A program made the translations under genes and the position numbers. A stretch of 64,000 nt of DNA from Rhizobiales bacterium 62-17 (lineage in GTDB: Bacteria > Pseudomonadota > Alphaproteobacteria > Rhizobiales > Beijerinckiaceae): contig MKVW01000003.1 in NCBI GenBank assembly GCA_001898965.1, positions 619,440 to 683,439 of the forward strand, written 5' to 3'. This document shows positions 8,701-18,124 of this stretch, one piece after another. Position 1 is the first letter of the stretch, and each line of letters begins with the position of its first letter. The notes beneath the pieces were generated by a model. That model was not told where the DNA came from. It saw only the letters and a list, made by a program, of their open reading frames with translations, and searched no databases.

Positions 8701-9735
8701 TCAAGCTGGCTGCGTGACGACGCCAAGGGCTGGCATGACATGACGGGAGAACAGGTCGATCGAGTGCGACGCGTCCTCGAAGGACATGTCGCCGAAGACG
8801 AACTGGCCGACGAGATAGTTGATCCCGGCCTTGTCGATCTTGTTGCTAAGGAATTGCGTCACCGTTTCCGGCGATCCGGCGATGCCGCGCCCCAGTTTCT
8901 GCAGGTCGGCGAAATTGTTGGCGCGCTCGCCGAGCATGGGTGAGCGACCATGCAGCCGATAGAGATAGTTGAAGCTCTCGAACCACTTTCTGTAGCTACG
9001 ATCGGCGACTTCGGCCGCTTTTTCATCGGTGTCCGCGACGACGATGAACATCGACAGGCCGGTGAGTATGTCCTGCGACGGCTCTTCGCCGTGCAGTTTC
9101 CGCCACGTTTCCCGATACCGATCGATGCGCGAACGCATTTCCTCAGGCTCGAGAATGCAGACCATGTTCATTTTATATTTGGCGGCGAAATCGGCGTTCT
9201 CGAACGACTGAACGCCCATCCACAACGGCGGATAAGGGCGTTGTGCCGGCTGCAGCTCGATTGGTACGTTGTCGGCCTGGCGGTAACGTCCTTGGTAGCT
9301 CACCTGCTTTTGCGTCAGGGCCGCGAGCAGGATGTCGAGCGTTTCCTGATAGACCTGCCGCGAGGTCTCCTTGTCCGATGACTCGCCATAATAATGGCTT
9401 TCGATCGGCGAAATGCCGCGGCCGAGGCCGACTTGCAGGCGGCCATGGCTCAGGTGATCGAGCATGCAGATTTCTTCGGCGAGCCGCAGCGGATGATAAA
9501 GCGGCAACGTGTAAACGAGGCTGCCGATGCGCAGACGCTTCGTCCGCTGGATGACGGAAGACAGATAGACGCTGGGCGAGGCGGCAATACCAAGCGGCGT
9601 GAAGTGATGTTCCGCTACATGATAGCCGTGGAAGCCGGAGCGGTCGTAAAGTTCGGTGATCCGCAGGCGCTGTTCATAGAACTCGTCGAGTGGCAAGCCG
9701 CTGCGGTCGACATGATCGAAAATGCCAAATTTCAC
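8701..9735 (-). CDS. LLM-class flavin-dependent oxidoreductase
   Basis: This 344-residue bacterial-luciferase-like TIM barrel uses reduced flavin to oxygenate or oxidise an unknown substrate. Family features are the N-terminal MKFGIFDH, GFHGYHVAEHHF (about residues 35-46), RLAEEICMLDHLSHGRLQVGLGRG (about 104-127) and a C-terminal PALGVV. The start is GTG at 9735 with GGGAG seven bases upstream. It heads the aldolase/binding-protein cluster. An IclR gene lies 119 bases upstream in the same direction and is the obvious candidate regulator. Confidence 0.92.
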   Translation of the reverse strand: MKFGIFDHVDRSGLPLDEFYEQRLRITELYDRSGFHGYHVAEHHFTPLGIAASPSVYLSSVIQRTKRLRIGSLVYTLPLYHPLRLAEEICMLDHLSHGRLQVGLGRGISPIESHYYGESSDKETSRQVYQETLDILLAALTQKQVSYQGRYRQADNVPIELQPAQRPYPPLWMGVQSFENADFAAKYKMNMVCILEPEEMRSRIDRYRETWRKLHGEEPSQDILTGLSMFIVVADTDEKAAEVADRSYRKWFESFNYLYRLHGRSPMLGERANNFADLQKLGRGIAGSPETVTQFLSNKIDKAGINYLVGQFVFGDMSFEDASHSIDLFSRHVMPALGVVTQPA

Positions 9736-9854
9736 GTTTCGCTCCCGTTGTCGTTCCTGGCCGACGATGGATGCAGGATAGGAAGCGAACGGATGGGAGC
9801 AATGGCGTTTTTGAAAATGTCCGATAGCCGGACATCGCTTTGGCTAGAAGCTTG

Positions 9855-10655
9855 TTATTTCCGGCGCTTTTCCGTGGCGAGCCGGGAGATCATCCGCGCT
9901 GTTGCCTTGAGGGGGCGCAGATAGCGTTCAAGCGCGTCGGCCGTCGTCATGGCGGCGGCGATATAGGTGACGCCAATGGAAGCCACGGCTTCGTTGCCGA
10001 CCAGCACCGGTACGGCGATGGTCGCGTTGGTGTCGAAAATGTCGGGATAGGCAATGCCGGAAAAGACGTTGCGGTGGCGGGTGGCAAAGCCGCGCGTCCG
10101 CGTGGCCGAAAGGATACGGGCGATGCGTGTGCGATTGCGGGCGAGATCACCGTCGAAAGATGGCCCCTGTTCGCGGTAGAACCGCAGGATAAGATCGCGC
10201 TCTGGCCTTGGACAATGGGCGAGATAGGCGATGCCGAGGGCGGTTCTCAAAATCGGCAGCACGGCGCCGACATTGCCGTAGTCGATGACAAAAGGGCTGT
10301 GCCGCCGCGTCGACAGAATGAGCTGCATGGTAAAATTCTGGCAGATGGCCATTTCCGTCGGCCAGACGACTTTGCGCTGCAGTTTTTCCAATTCCGGCGC
10401 AGCGATTTCGCCGATCCACTGTTCATCCTTAAAGCCTTCGCTCAAGGCGCGGACGAGACTGGTCAGGCGATAGCGGCCGCTTTCGGCATGGCGAACGACA
10501 TAGCCCTCCGTCGCCAGGGTTTCGAGGATGCGATAGAGCGCTTGCCGGGAAATGCCGGTCATCGCGCTGAGGCGCAGGACCGTCGTGTCGTTTTCGACAT
10601 TGAGAGCGCGCAGCACCGCCAGGGCGCGCAACGTTCCTCTCCCATTGTCGCGCAA
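9855..10655 (-). CDS. IclR-family transcriptional regulator
   Basis: This 266-residue protein has an N-terminal winged helix (LRALAVLRAL, then LSAMTGISRQALYRILETLATEGYV, about residues 8-60) and a C-terminal IclR effector domain that includes GNVGAVLPILRTALGIAYLAHCP and a late SIGVTYIAAAM. I start it at TTG 10655, which has AGGAGGGG six bases upstream; the longer frame to 10721 would overlap the upstream hydrolase. IclR proteins bind a small metabolite, often an aromatic or short-chain acid. The oxidoreductase/aldolase/Bug genes downstream on the same strand are the likely targets. Confidence 0.9.
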   Translation of the reverse strand: MRDNGRGTLRALAVLRALNVENDTTVLRLSAMTGISRQALYRILETLATEGYVVRHAESGRYRLTSLVRALSEGFKDEQWIGEIAAPELEKLQRKVVWPTEMAICQNFTMQLILSTRRHSPFVIDYGNVGAVLPILRTALGIAYLAHCPRPERDLILRFYREQGPSFDGDLARNRTRIARILSATRTRGFATRHRNVFSGIAYPDIFDTNATIAVPVLVGNEAVASIGVTYIAAAMTTADALERYLRPLKATARMISRLATEKRRK

Positions 10656-10687
10656 AGGTTCCCCTCCTCGCTTGTCGACCACCGATC

Positions 10688-11503
10688 TTACATGTTGAAG
10701 GTCAGGGTCATCCCGTCCCAAGCCGGCTCGACGCCGGCCGGAATTTCGCTTTTCAGCCGTTCAAAGTCGAGGTCGGTATTGAGATTGGTGAGAATGGCGC
10801 GGCGCGGCTTCATGCGGTCGATCCATTCCAACGCCTCGCCCAGGCTGAAATGGCTCGGATGTGGCCGGTATTGCAGGGCGTCGATGATCCAGATGTCGAG
10901 ATCTTCGAGGTAGGACAGGCTCTCATCGGGAATATCGACCACGTCAGGCGTATAGGCGACATTCCCGAAGCGGAAACCCAGCGCGTCGATATCGCCATGC
11001 CGTAGGCGGAACGGGATGCCAGAGATCGCCCCTCCCGCGCCATTGATCACGCAGGCCCGACCATCCTCGATCGGCTTGAAGTCGAGCAGCGGCGGATATT
11101 GGCTGCCGGGCGGTGTCTGGAAAATATAGTCGAAGCGCAGCAGCACCGCGTCGGCGGTGGGTGCGTCCATGTGGATGTCGATGCGGTGACGCATCTTGAG
11201 GATCAGCGGCCGCACGTCATCGATGCCGTGGATGTGGTCAGCATGGGCATGGGTGATCAGCACGCCATCGAGATGCTGCACGTCGGCACTGAGCAATTGT
11301 TCGCGCAGGTCCGGTGAGGTGTCGACGAGAACGGTGGTGACACCGTCCGGCCCCTCCTGCTCCACCAGAATGGAGCAGCGCCGACGCCGGTTGCGTGGAT
11401 TGGACCCGTCGCAATTGCCCCAGCCGATGCCGACGCGCGGTACGCCACCGGAGGAGCCGCAACCGAGGATCGTGATCCGCGCCTTCGGCGCCTGAGTGGT
11501 CAT
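10688..11503 (-). CDS. MBL-fold metal-dependent hydrolase (PhnP-like)
   Basis: This 271-residue metallo-beta-lactamase-fold protein has GCGSSGGVPRVG near the N-terminus (about residues 15-26), the dimetal motif THAHADH (about 84-90) and a later GHIRAISAWARR-like equivalent in HPSHFSLGEALEW, where a metal ligand histidine lies. The N-terminal pattern with GNCDGSNPRNRRRR is typical of PhnP/phosphodiesterase-like members encoded after tatD in alphaproteobacteria. It overlaps tatD by four bases (ATGA), so it is translated as part of the metG-tatD unit. The physiological substrate is unknown. Confidence 0.9.
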   Translation of the reverse strand: MTTQAPKARITILGCGSSGGVPRVGIGWGNCDGSNPRNRRRRCSILVEQEGPDGVTTVLVDTSPDLREQLLSADVQHLDGVLITHAHADHIHGIDDVRPLILKMRHRIDIHMDAPTADAVLLRFDYIFQTPPGSQYPPLLDFKPIEDGRACVINGAGGAISGIPFRLRHGDIDALGFRFGNVAYTPDVVDIPDESLSYLEDLDIWIIDALQYRPHPSHFSLGEALEWIDRMKPRRAILTNLNTDLDFERLKSEIPAGVEPAWDGMTLTFNM

Positions 11504-12300
11504 GCGGCCGAAGGCGCCGCTTCGAGCGGCGGCATTTTCGAGAACAGGCGCAGTACGTTCTGGGTCGTCTGGTCGGCGATTTCGTCGAAGGAGACGCCCT
11601 TCACGTCGGCCAGAACGCGGGCCGTGTCCGTCACCCAGGCAGGTTGATTGCGTTTGCCGCGATGGGGCACGGGCGCCAGATAAGGCGCGTCGGTTTCCAC
11701 CAGCAGCCGATCGAGCGGCACGTCCTTGGCGATGGCGCGCAGTTCATCCGAAGTCTTGAAGGTCAGTACGCCCGAGAACGACACATAGAGCCCGAGTTCG
11801 AGCCCGGTCTCGGCCAGGGCGCGCGACGAGGTGAAGCAATGCAGCAGCGCCTTGAACGCGCCCTTGTTCATTTCGTCGCGCAGAATGGCGGCCACGTCAT
11901 CGTCGGCGTCACGCGCATGGATGACGAGCGGCAGACCGGTGCGCCGCGCCGCGTCGATATGGGTGCGGAAGACGGCGGCGGCGACATCGTGCGGGCTCTT
12001 GTCGTAGTGATAGTCGAGCCCCGCCTCGCCGATGCCGATGCATTTCGGATGGCTCGCGAGATCGACGATCTCCTCAACCGTCGTGTTCGGTTCCGCATGG
12101 GCGTGATGCGGATGGGTGCCGACGGTGAACCAGACATTGTCGAAACCCTCGGCGATGGCACGATAAGTATCGTGCTTGGCCACCGAGGTCGCGATCGTGA
12201 TCATGCGGGCAACGCCAGCCTCGCGCGCCCGTTCCATCGTGCCAGGCATGTCCTGGGCGAAGTCGGGGAAATCGAGATGGCAGTGGCTATCGATCAGCAA
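11500..12300 (-). CDS. tatD: TatD-family metal-dependent deoxyribonuclease
   Basis: This 266-residue TIM-barrel amidohydrolase-fold enzyme has the metal site SHCHLD at residues 6-11, GEAGLDYHYD (about 92-101), VIHARDADDD (about 126-135), LLHCFTSS and ETDAPYLAPVPHRGKRNQP (about 202-220). TatD enzymes are 3'-5' exonucleases linked to DNA repair. The start is TTG at 12300, only four bases after the metG stop, so translation is probably coupled. Its end overlaps the MBL hydrolase start by four bases. metG-tatD-MBL is a conserved alphaproteobacterial order. Confidence 0.94.
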   Translation of the reverse strand: MLIDSHCHLDFPDFAQDMPGTMERAREAGVARMITIATSVAKHDTYRAIAEGFDNVWFTVGTHPHHAHAEPNTTVEEIVDLASHPKCIGIGEAGLDYHYDKSPHDVAAAVFRTHIDAARRTGLPLVIHARDADDDVAAILRDEMNKGAFKALLHCFTSSRALAETGLELGLYVSFSGVLTFKTSDELRAIAKDVPLDRLLVETDAPYLAPVPHRGKRNQPAWVTDTARVLADVKGVSFDEIADQTTQNVLRLFSKMPPLEAAPSAA

Positions 12301-12304
12301 GGTT

Positions 12305-13861
12305 TCACGCGGGCGTCGCGCCCGCCTCCGTTTCTACGTAACGCGGGAAGATCGGCGTCGGCGCCGGCAGAACCGTGCCGCCAGAGAGCGCATGCGCTTT
12401 ACCGATATGGCGCAGCATGCGCGCGTCGGGCGCGACGGCGAGGCTGTCGAGCAATTTGCCGGCCGCTGTCGGGATGACCGGCTGCGCGGCAATGGCGATG
12501 TTGCGCAACACCTCCGCCGTCACCCACAGGATCGTGCCCATGCGTTCCGGATTGTCCTTACGACGGGCCCAGGGCTCCTCGCCGGCGAAATAGCGATTGG
12601 CGTCGGCGACGACCTTCCAGATTTCCGCCAGCGATGTGTGAAGCGCGAAATCCTTCATCGCTTCGCTGGTCCGCTCGGCGAGCGCCCAGGCGGCGGCGAG
12701 AATGGCCTCGTCATTGGCAGTCAGTTCGCCTGGAACCGGCGCCTTGCCATCGCAGTTCTTCGCCACCATCGACAAGGAACGCTGCGCCAGATTGCCAAGA
12801 TCGTTGGCGAGATCGGCGTTGATGCGGTTGACCAGCGCTTCATGCGAATAGTTGCCGTCCTGCCCGAACGGCACTTCGCGCAGGAAGAAATAGCGGATCT
12901 GGTCGACGCCGTAATGCTCGGCCATGGTCAGAGGATCGACCACGTTGCCGACCGACTTGGACATTTTCTCGCCACGGCTGAACAGAAAACCATGCACGAC
13001 GATCTGCTTCGGCAAAGCGAGTTCAGCCGACATCAGGAAAGCCGGCCAGTAAATGGCATGGAAGCGCGTAATATCCTTGCCGATCACATGGGCGTCGGCC
13101 GGCCAGTAGTGCCAGTTCGCCGCGAACGTATCGGGATAACCGCAGGCGGTGAGATAATTGGTCAGCGCATCGACCCACACATACATGACGTGCTTGTCGT
13201 CGCCCGGCACCGGCACGCCCCAGTTGAACGTGGTGCGGCTGATCGACAGATCCTGCAGGCCGCGCTTCACGAAGGCGACGATCTCGTTGCGGTATTTCTC
13301 CGGCACGATGAAGTCGGGATGAGCCTCGTAATGCGCGAGCAGCTTGTCGGCGTATTTGGACAGCTTGAAGAAATAGCTTTCCTCTTCCACCCATTCGACC
13401 GGCGTGCCGTTGGGCGAGAATTTCTGGCCCTCGTCATTGGAGGTGATTTCGCCCTCGTCGAAATAGGCCTCCTCGCGCACCGAATACCAGCCAGCGTATT
13501 TCGATAGGTAGATGTCGCCCTTCTTCTGCATCGCCTCCCAGAGGGAACGCGAGGCACGATAGTGGCGCGGTTCGGTGGTGCGGATGACGTGATCGGCGCG
13601 CGCATTCAGCACAGTGCCCATTTCGTCGAACTGGGCAGCGGTGCGGTCGGCGAGTTCCTGCGGCTTCAGCCCGTCGCGGGCGGCCGTCTGCTGCATCTTC
13701 AGGCCATGCTCGTCCATGCCGGTGACGAAGAACACGTCTTCGCCGGCGATCCGGTGAAACCGGGCGATCGCATCGGTGGCAATGCGCTCATAGGCATGGC
13801 CGATGTGCGGCTTGCCATTGGCGTAAGGGATGGCGGTGGTAATGCAGAATTTCGCCGTCAT
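12305..13861 (-). CDS. metG: Methionyl-tRNA synthetase
   Basis: This class I aminoacyl-tRNA synthetase has 518 residues and charges tRNA-Met with methionine in the cytoplasm. The HIGH signature appears as PHIGHAYER (about residues 18-26) and the KMSKS loop as [10 protein letters not shown] (around residue 300). The sequence ends soon after the anticodon-binding helices, so it lacks the C-terminal tRNA-binding (EMAP-like) domain of the long form. That length is normal for alphaproteobacteria. It lies 27 bases downstream of holB and reads on into tatD. Confidence 0.97.
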   Translation of the reverse strand: MTAKFCITTAIPYANGKPHIGHAYERIATDAIARFHRIAGEDVFFVTGMDEHGLKMQQTAARDGLKPQELADRTAAQFDEMGTVLNARADHVIRTTEPRHYRASRSLWEAMQKKGDIYLSKYAGWYSVREEAYFDEGEITSNDEGQKFSPNGTPVEWVEEESYFFKLSKYADKLLAHYEAHPDFIVPEKYRNEIVAFVKRGLQDLSISRTTFNWGVPVPGDDKHVMYVWVDALTNYLTACGYPDTFAANWHYWPADAHVIGKDITRFHAIYWPAFLMSAELALPKQIVVHGFLFSRGEKMSKSVGNVVDPLTMAEHYGVDQIRYFFLREVPFGQDGNYSHEALVNRINADLANDLGNLAQRSLSMVAKNCDGKAPVPGELTANDEAILAAAWALAERTSEAMKDFALHTSLAEIWKVVADANRYFAGEEPWARRKDNPERMGTILWVTAEVLRNIAIAAQPVIPTAAGKLLDSLAVAPDARMLRHIGKAHALSGGTVLPAPTPIFPRYVETEAGATPA

Positions 13862-13888
13862 TTTCGTTTCACAAACTCATTTCGCGAG

Positions 13889-14983
13889 TCACGTTCGCGC
13901 GGCCTGCACGGCCGTGGACAGATCGGTAAAGGCGTTCAAGATGAAGGTCCGGCGGTCGAGATTCAGGGCCATCGTCTCGCGCGCCGAGAGCGCGATCTTG
14001 TCCCATACCTCCGCCAGCGGCGCAAGGCGGGCACCTTCCGGAGCGCCCTGGCGCACGCGGGCGTCGATCCAGTCGAAAATCGCTGAAATCATGGCCTCAA
14101 ACTCTTCCGTCGCCTCGCGTCCGGTGAGTTTGTCGGCGAGCCCATGCACGCGCCGCCAGTCGACCGTGGGCAGGTGACCCAACAGCCCGTCGACGGCCTC
14201 GATCAAGGTGAGGCTGTCGCCGGAGAGCAGCCGCAGGGTATCGCGAACCGAGCCACCGCTGCGGCGTGCCGCCTCGCTCAGCCGGCGCTGGTCCGTCTCC
14301 GCAAAGGTCCCGCTCAGCGAATTCACCGTCTCGATGATGGCTTCGGGCGCCAGTTCGCCGAGATTCAATTTGCGGGTGCGCGAGCGGATGGTCGTGAGCA
14401 CCTGCGCCGGGCGATGGGAGACGATGAGAAAGAGCGAGCGCGGCGGCGGTTCCTCGATCAGCTTCAAGAGCGCATTGGCACTCGATCCATTGAGATCCTC
14501 GGCGCTGTCGACGATGGCAACACGCCAGCCGCCCTCCCCGGACGCGTGATGAAACATGTCGATGACGCGGCGCACGTCGTCGATGCGGATTTCGGTGTAG
14601 TGGCGCTTGCCCTTGGGATCATAGGCGCGGCGCAGCACCGTCACATCGGTATGCGATTGCGACTGGATGCGATGCACGGCCGGATTGTTCGGATCGACGG
14701 AGAGATCCGTGGCGCGCGTTACGGCCGGCAGGCGTGGATCGCCGTGGGCGAGGATGAATTTGGCGAAACGCCAGGCCAGTGTCGCCTTGCCGATTCCTTC
14801 CTTGCCGCCGATCAGCCAGGCGGAGGGCAGCCGGCCACTGCGATAGGCCGACAACAGTTCCTGTTCGGCGGCGCCATGGCCGAAAAGTTCGGTGGCATCG
14901 CGCGGATGCGGCGCATTGTGAAAGCGATCGCTTTCGGGCGCGGCTTCACCATCGCCGGCGCGGGTGCTGGGACGTCGGCTCAT
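13889..14983 (-). CDS. holB: DNA polymerase III subunit delta prime
   Basis: This 364-residue clamp-loader subunit has a degenerate AAA+ fold. A Walker A-like GGKEGIGKATLA lies at about residues 58-69 and the characteristic SANALLKLIEEPPPRSLFLIVSHRP sensor region at about 172-195. Delta prime helps load the beta sliding clamp onto DNA. The N-terminal extension of about 30 residues before LFGH is usual for alphaproteobacteria. Its ATG overlaps the tmk stop by four bases, a coupling common in this order. Confidence 0.95.
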   Translation of the reverse strand: MSRRPSTRAGDGEAAPESDRFHNAPHPRDATELFGHGAAEQELLSAYRSGRLPSAWLIGGKEGIGKATLAWRFAKFILAHGDPRLPAVTRATDLSVDPNNPAVHRIQSQSHTDVTVLRRAYDPKGKRHYTEIRIDDVRRVIDMFHHASGEGGWRVAIVDSAEDLNGSSANALLKLIEEPPPRSLFLIVSHRPAQVLTTIRSRTRKLNLGELAPEAIIETVNSLSGTFAETDQRRLSEAARRSGGSVRDTLRLLSGDSLTLIEAVDGLLGHLPTVDWRRVHGLADKLTGREATEEFEAMISAIFDWIDARVRQGAPEGARLAPLAEVWDKIALSARETMALNLDRRTFILNAFTDLSTAVQAART

Positions 14984-15735
14984 GGGGCGTCCCCCGTCCT
15001 GGCTTTGGCGCCATCGGCAGCACCCGCCTTCTTGCGGATGGTGGGCTCGGACGGCAGCAGCCGCGCTTTGACGAGACGCGGCTTCACCGCGTCCCAGATC
15101 GCCGCTTCGACTTCATCGCGTGTGCGCGTCGCATCGATCACGACACAGCGCTCCGGTTCCGCCGCTGCGATGTCGAGAAAACATTGGCGCAAGGCGGTGT
15201 GAAAAGCCTCGTTCTCCCCTTCGAACCGGTCGACGGCGGCATCGCCGCGCCGCGCCGTAGCGCGGGCCAGCCCTTCCGTCGCCGGCAGATCGAGGATCAA
15301 GGTGAGGTTAGGGCGCGTATCGCCAATGGTGATCCGCTCGAGCCCATCCATGAACCGCTTGTCGAGGTTGCCGAGCGCGCCTTGATAGGCGCGGGTCGAA
15401 TCCGCGAAGCGATCGCAGACGACGACGTCGCCGCGGGCCAGCGCCGGCCGGATCGTCTGGTCGAGATGGTCGATGCGCGCCGCCGCGAACAACAGGGCTT
15501 CGGCCGCCGGGCCCAAAGGCGCGGCCGCGCCGGAGAGGATGACCTGGCGGATTTCCTCGGCCTTGGGCGAACCGCCCGGCTCGCGCGTGGCGATGGCCGC
15601 AAGGTCCAGCGCCTGCAGATGGGCCAACAGCCGCTTCACATGGGTGGATTTGCCCCCACCCTCGCCGCCTTCAAAGGTGATGAATAAACCTCGGCGCGGC
15701 GCTGGCCGCTTTGCGAACCTGGTACGTTTGGCCAT
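14980..15735 (-). CDS. tmk: Thymidylate kinase
   Basis: This kinase phosphorylates dTMP to dTDP for DNA synthesis. It has the P-loop FEGGEGGGKSTH (about residues 21-32), REPGG at about 53, and the DRFADST segment (about 108-114). I start it at ATG 15735, which shares one base with the dacC stop; that gives 251 residues, about 35 more than E. coli Tmk, owing to a basic N-terminal extension and a C-terminal tail rich in Lys and Ala after about residue 225. The longer frame to 15777 would overlap dacC deeply and is not used. Confidence 0.95.
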   Translation of the reverse strand: MAKRTRFAKRPAPRRGLFITFEGGEGGGKSTHVKRLLAHLQALDLAAIATREPGGSPKAEEIRQVILSGAAAPLGPAAEALLFAAARIDHLDQTIRPALARGDVVVCDRFADSTRAYQGALGNLDKRFMDGLERITIGDTRPNLTLILDLPATEGLARATARRGDAAVDRFEGENEAFHTALRQCFLDIAAAEPERCVVIDATRTRDEVEAAIWDAVKPRLVKARLLPSEPTIRKKAGAADGAKARTGDAP

Positions 15736-16940
15736 CAGCTCTTGAACACATATTTGCGGATGAGGCCTGAGAACCATTCAAGCCCGGCGTCGAGGGCCTG
15801 CTGACGCAAGGTGCCCTTGTCGACGGTTTCGGCTGCTTTCAGCGGCGTGTCGAGAGCCAAAACCTGGCCGCGATAGATTTTTAGCCGCGCCACCTCGTCG
15901 CCTTGCCGCACGGGCGGGATCAGCGGGCCGGTGTAGACGATCCGGCCGCTGAGCCGGTCGGTCGAGCCGCGCGGCACCATCACCCGGATCGGCAGGTCGG
16001 AGATGAGATCGACGCTGCCCTGCGCCCCGCCATAGACCTTGGCGGTGCCGACCGGTTCGCCGGCCGCGTAGACGTTCTTGTGATCGAAGCCGCGCATGCC
16101 CCAGGTCAGCAATTTGCGGGATTCCTCGGCCCGTTCGCGGGCGGTCTTCGCGCCGTTGAGCACCAGGATGAGGCGCTGACCGTTCTCCACCGTCGAACCG
16201 ACGAGACCGAAGCCGGAATCCTCGATATTGCCGGTCTTCAGGCCATCGGCGCCGATATTCATCGTCAGCAGCGGATTGCGGTTGGTCTGGCGGATCTTGT
16301 TCCAGGTGAACTCGGGCTCGCCGAAATATTTGTAGTAGTCCGGATAGGTCTTGATGATGTGCAGGGACAGGCGGGCGAGATCGCGCGCCGTCACCTTCTG
16401 CTCCGGATCGAACCGGCCCCAGGCGTTCTTGAAGGTGGAATCGCGCAGGCCGAGTTCCCGCGCCCGCTTGGTCATCAGGGCGGCAAAGGTTTCCTCGCTG
16501 CCGGCCATGCCTTCGGCCAGCGCGATCGCCGCATCATTGCCGGATTGGACGATCAAGCCGCGCAGCAGATCTTCGATGCGCACCTGGCTGTTGACCGGCG
16601 CGAACATGCTGGACCCGCCTGATGGCGCGCCGCCGCGACGCCAGGCATTTTCGGAAACGACAAAGGTTTCATCGAGGGTGTGACGGCCTTCCTTGAGTTC
16701 CTTGAACACCAATTCGGCGGTCATGATTTTGACCAGCGACGCCGGCGACATGAGCTGATCGGCGTTCTTCTCGAACAGGACGCTCTGGGTATCGGCATCC
16801 ATCAGGATCGCCCAAGTGGCCGACGTCGTGATGGTCTGCGCCCGCGCGCCGGCCGGCACGAAGGCCAATGCGATCGCCAGCAGCGGCGCCGTTAGGCGCA
16901 CGAGCGGATTGGACGTGAAACGGGCTGTCAGGGCGGACAT
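15735..16940 (-). CDS. dacC: D-alanyl-D-alanine carboxypeptidase (penicillin-binding protein 5/6 type)
   Basis: This periplasmic, membrane-anchored carboxypeptidase trims the terminal D-Ala from peptidoglycan pentapeptides. The 401-residue product has a signal peptide ending at GARAQ (about residue 35). The three serine-acyltransferase motifs are SLVK (Ser about 68), SGN (about 130) and KTG in DGLKTGN (about 233). A C-terminal beta domain and an amphipathic tail ending LIRKYVFKS follow. The ATG at 16940 places the signal peptide well; an upstream ATG at 16961 is possible. It overlaps tmk by one base. Confidence 0.95.
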   Translation of the reverse strand: MSALTARFTSNPLVRLTAPLLAIALAFVPAGARAQTITTSATWAILMDADTQSVLFEKNADQLMSPASLVKIMTAELVFKELKEGRHTLDETFVVSENAWRRGGAPSGGSSMFAPVNSQVRIEDLLRGLIVQSGNDAAIALAEGMAGSEETFAALMTKRARELGLRDSTFKNAWGRFDPEQKVTARDLARLSLHIIKTYPDYYKYFGEPEFTWNKIRQTNRNPLLTMNIGADGLKTGNIEDSGFGLVGSTVENGQRLILVLNGAKTARERAEESRKLLTWGMRGFDHKNVYAAGEPVGTAKVYGGAQGSVDLISDLPIRVMVPRGSTDRLSGRIVYTGPLIPPVRQGDEVARLKIYRGQVLALDTPLKAAETVDKGTLRQQALDAGLEWFSGLIRKYVFKS

Positions 16941-16962
16941 GAAATCGGGCCATCCGGGCATC

Positions 16963-16983
16963 GGGCGGACCGCTGATCCGCCC
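16963..16983 (-). terminator. GC hairpin between rlpA and dacC
   Basis: A seven-base arm GGGCGGA and its exact complement enclose seven bases, in the gap between the rlpA stop and the dacC start. No T-run follows in either direction, so it is a weak candidate for a terminator or attenuator. It may instead stabilise the rlpA transcript end. Confidence 0.3.
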
Positions 16984-17023
16984 GGACTCTTGCCCGTGAA
17001 TGTGCGCTCTCAGGCCTTGAAAA

Positions 17024-18124
17024 TCAACGACCCACGCGAGTTTCGCGGCTGATCAGGGACTGCAAGCCACGGGTGTCGACATTGTCGAACGGGTGCCGCT
17101 TGATCAGGGTCGAGGTGACTTTCGAGGGCGGCGCGAAGAAGGTCGCGTTGCTCGCGCTCTGGAGCCGCTTGGTCGCGACAATCGGCACGTCGGCGCCCGG
17201 GATCGTGCCCAGATCGAAGGGCCGCGACGGCGGCAAGGGCGATGTCGAGGGCAAGGGCGTGCTGTTCTGGGCGGCTTCGGACCGGGGCGACGACGTGGTT
17301 ACGACCGTGACGGCGCGCGGCGTTTCCTCCGGAACTGGCGCAGGGGCCGGACGGGGCGGCGGCGCATAGGCGACGGGCGTCGGAGCCGGTTCCGCCTGGG
17401 CGATCATCGTCGTCGGCGCCATCGTCGGCATGCCCGGCAGGCTCGCCGGACGACCGTCGTCGGTGAGTGTTGCGATCAGGATTTGGTCGTCGGAGCCGCC
17501 AAGACCGGCTGGGCCGAGATAGTCCACCTTGACTTGGCCCGTGCCGGCGCGGCGGAAATCGAGAGCATCGGCCACCCGTTTCGACACGTCCATGACGCGG
17601 CCGGCGTGGAACGGGCCGCGATCGTTGACGCGCACGATGATGGAACGGCCGTTGCGCGTGTTGGTGACGCGCGCGTAGCTGGGCAGCGGCATGGTCGGAT
17701 GCGCGGCCGAAACCGAGCTCATATCATAGACTTCGCCATTGGCGGTCTTGCGGCCGTGGAAGGCATCGCCATACCAAGAAGCCATGCCGACCTGGCTTTG
17801 TCCGGGCGACATTTCCCGAGGAACGTAGCGCCGGCCGGCGATCGTATAAGCGCGACCGACGAGATATTGGCCACCGCCGCGCGGCACCACTTCACCGTCG
17901 CCCACCACGCGGGCGCTGGCGCGACCGTAGCGTCCTTCGGGGAAATATTCCTTGGTGGCACTGCGGCGCACGCCGCCGCCTGACGGCTGTTGGGCGCAAC
18001 CGGCGATGGTTGCCGCGGCCAGGAGCAAGGCAATGCCTGTTACACATCGTCCGGCAGAACGACGGCCGGAGGTGCCTGCAGGCACAATAAAATCATCGCC
18101 GCTCACGCGGTGCTTATCTGTCAT
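17024..18124 (-). CDS. rlpA: Septal ring lytic transglycosylase RlpA-family lipoprotein
   Basis: This outer-membrane lipoprotein cleaves naked glycan strands of peptidoglycan. From the ATG at 18124 it has 366 residues: a Tat-free signal with a lipobox ending IAGC at about residue 41, then a double-psi beta-barrel domain with GMASWYGDAFHGRKTANGE (about 118-136) and VRVNDRGPFHAGRVMDVS (about 165-182). The rest is a Pro/Ala/Thr-rich tail of about 150 residues with no SPOR domain visible. The longer frame to 18334 adds a non-signal-like leader and was rejected. It lies upstream of dacC on the same strand. Confidence 0.92.
   Translation of the reverse strand: MTDKHRVSGDDFIVPAGTSGRRSAGRCVTGIALLLAAATIAGCAQQPSGGGVRRSATKEYFPEGRYGRASARVVGDGEVVPRGGGQYLVGRAYTIAGRRYVPREMSPGQSQVGMASWYGDAFHGRKTANGEVYDMSSVSAAHPTMPLPSYARVTNTRNGRSIIVRVNDRGPFHAGRVMDVSKRVADALDFRRAGTGQVKVDYLGPAGLGGSDDQILIATLTDDGRPASLPGMPTMAPTTMIAQAEPAPTPVAYAPPPRPAPAPVPEETPRAVTVVTTSSPRSEAAQNSTPLPSTSPLPPSRPFDLGTIPGADVPIVATKRLQSASNATFFAPPSKVTSTLIKRHPFDNVDTRGLQSLISRETRVGR

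Noticed and set aside
9840..10913. 357-codon plus-strand ORF over the IclR gene
   Set aside because: Antisense shadow of a clear IclR regulator and of the MBL hydrolase end.
12176..13507. 443-codon ORF antisense to metG
   Set aside because: metG has all class I synthetase motifs on the other strand; the ORF is a shadow.
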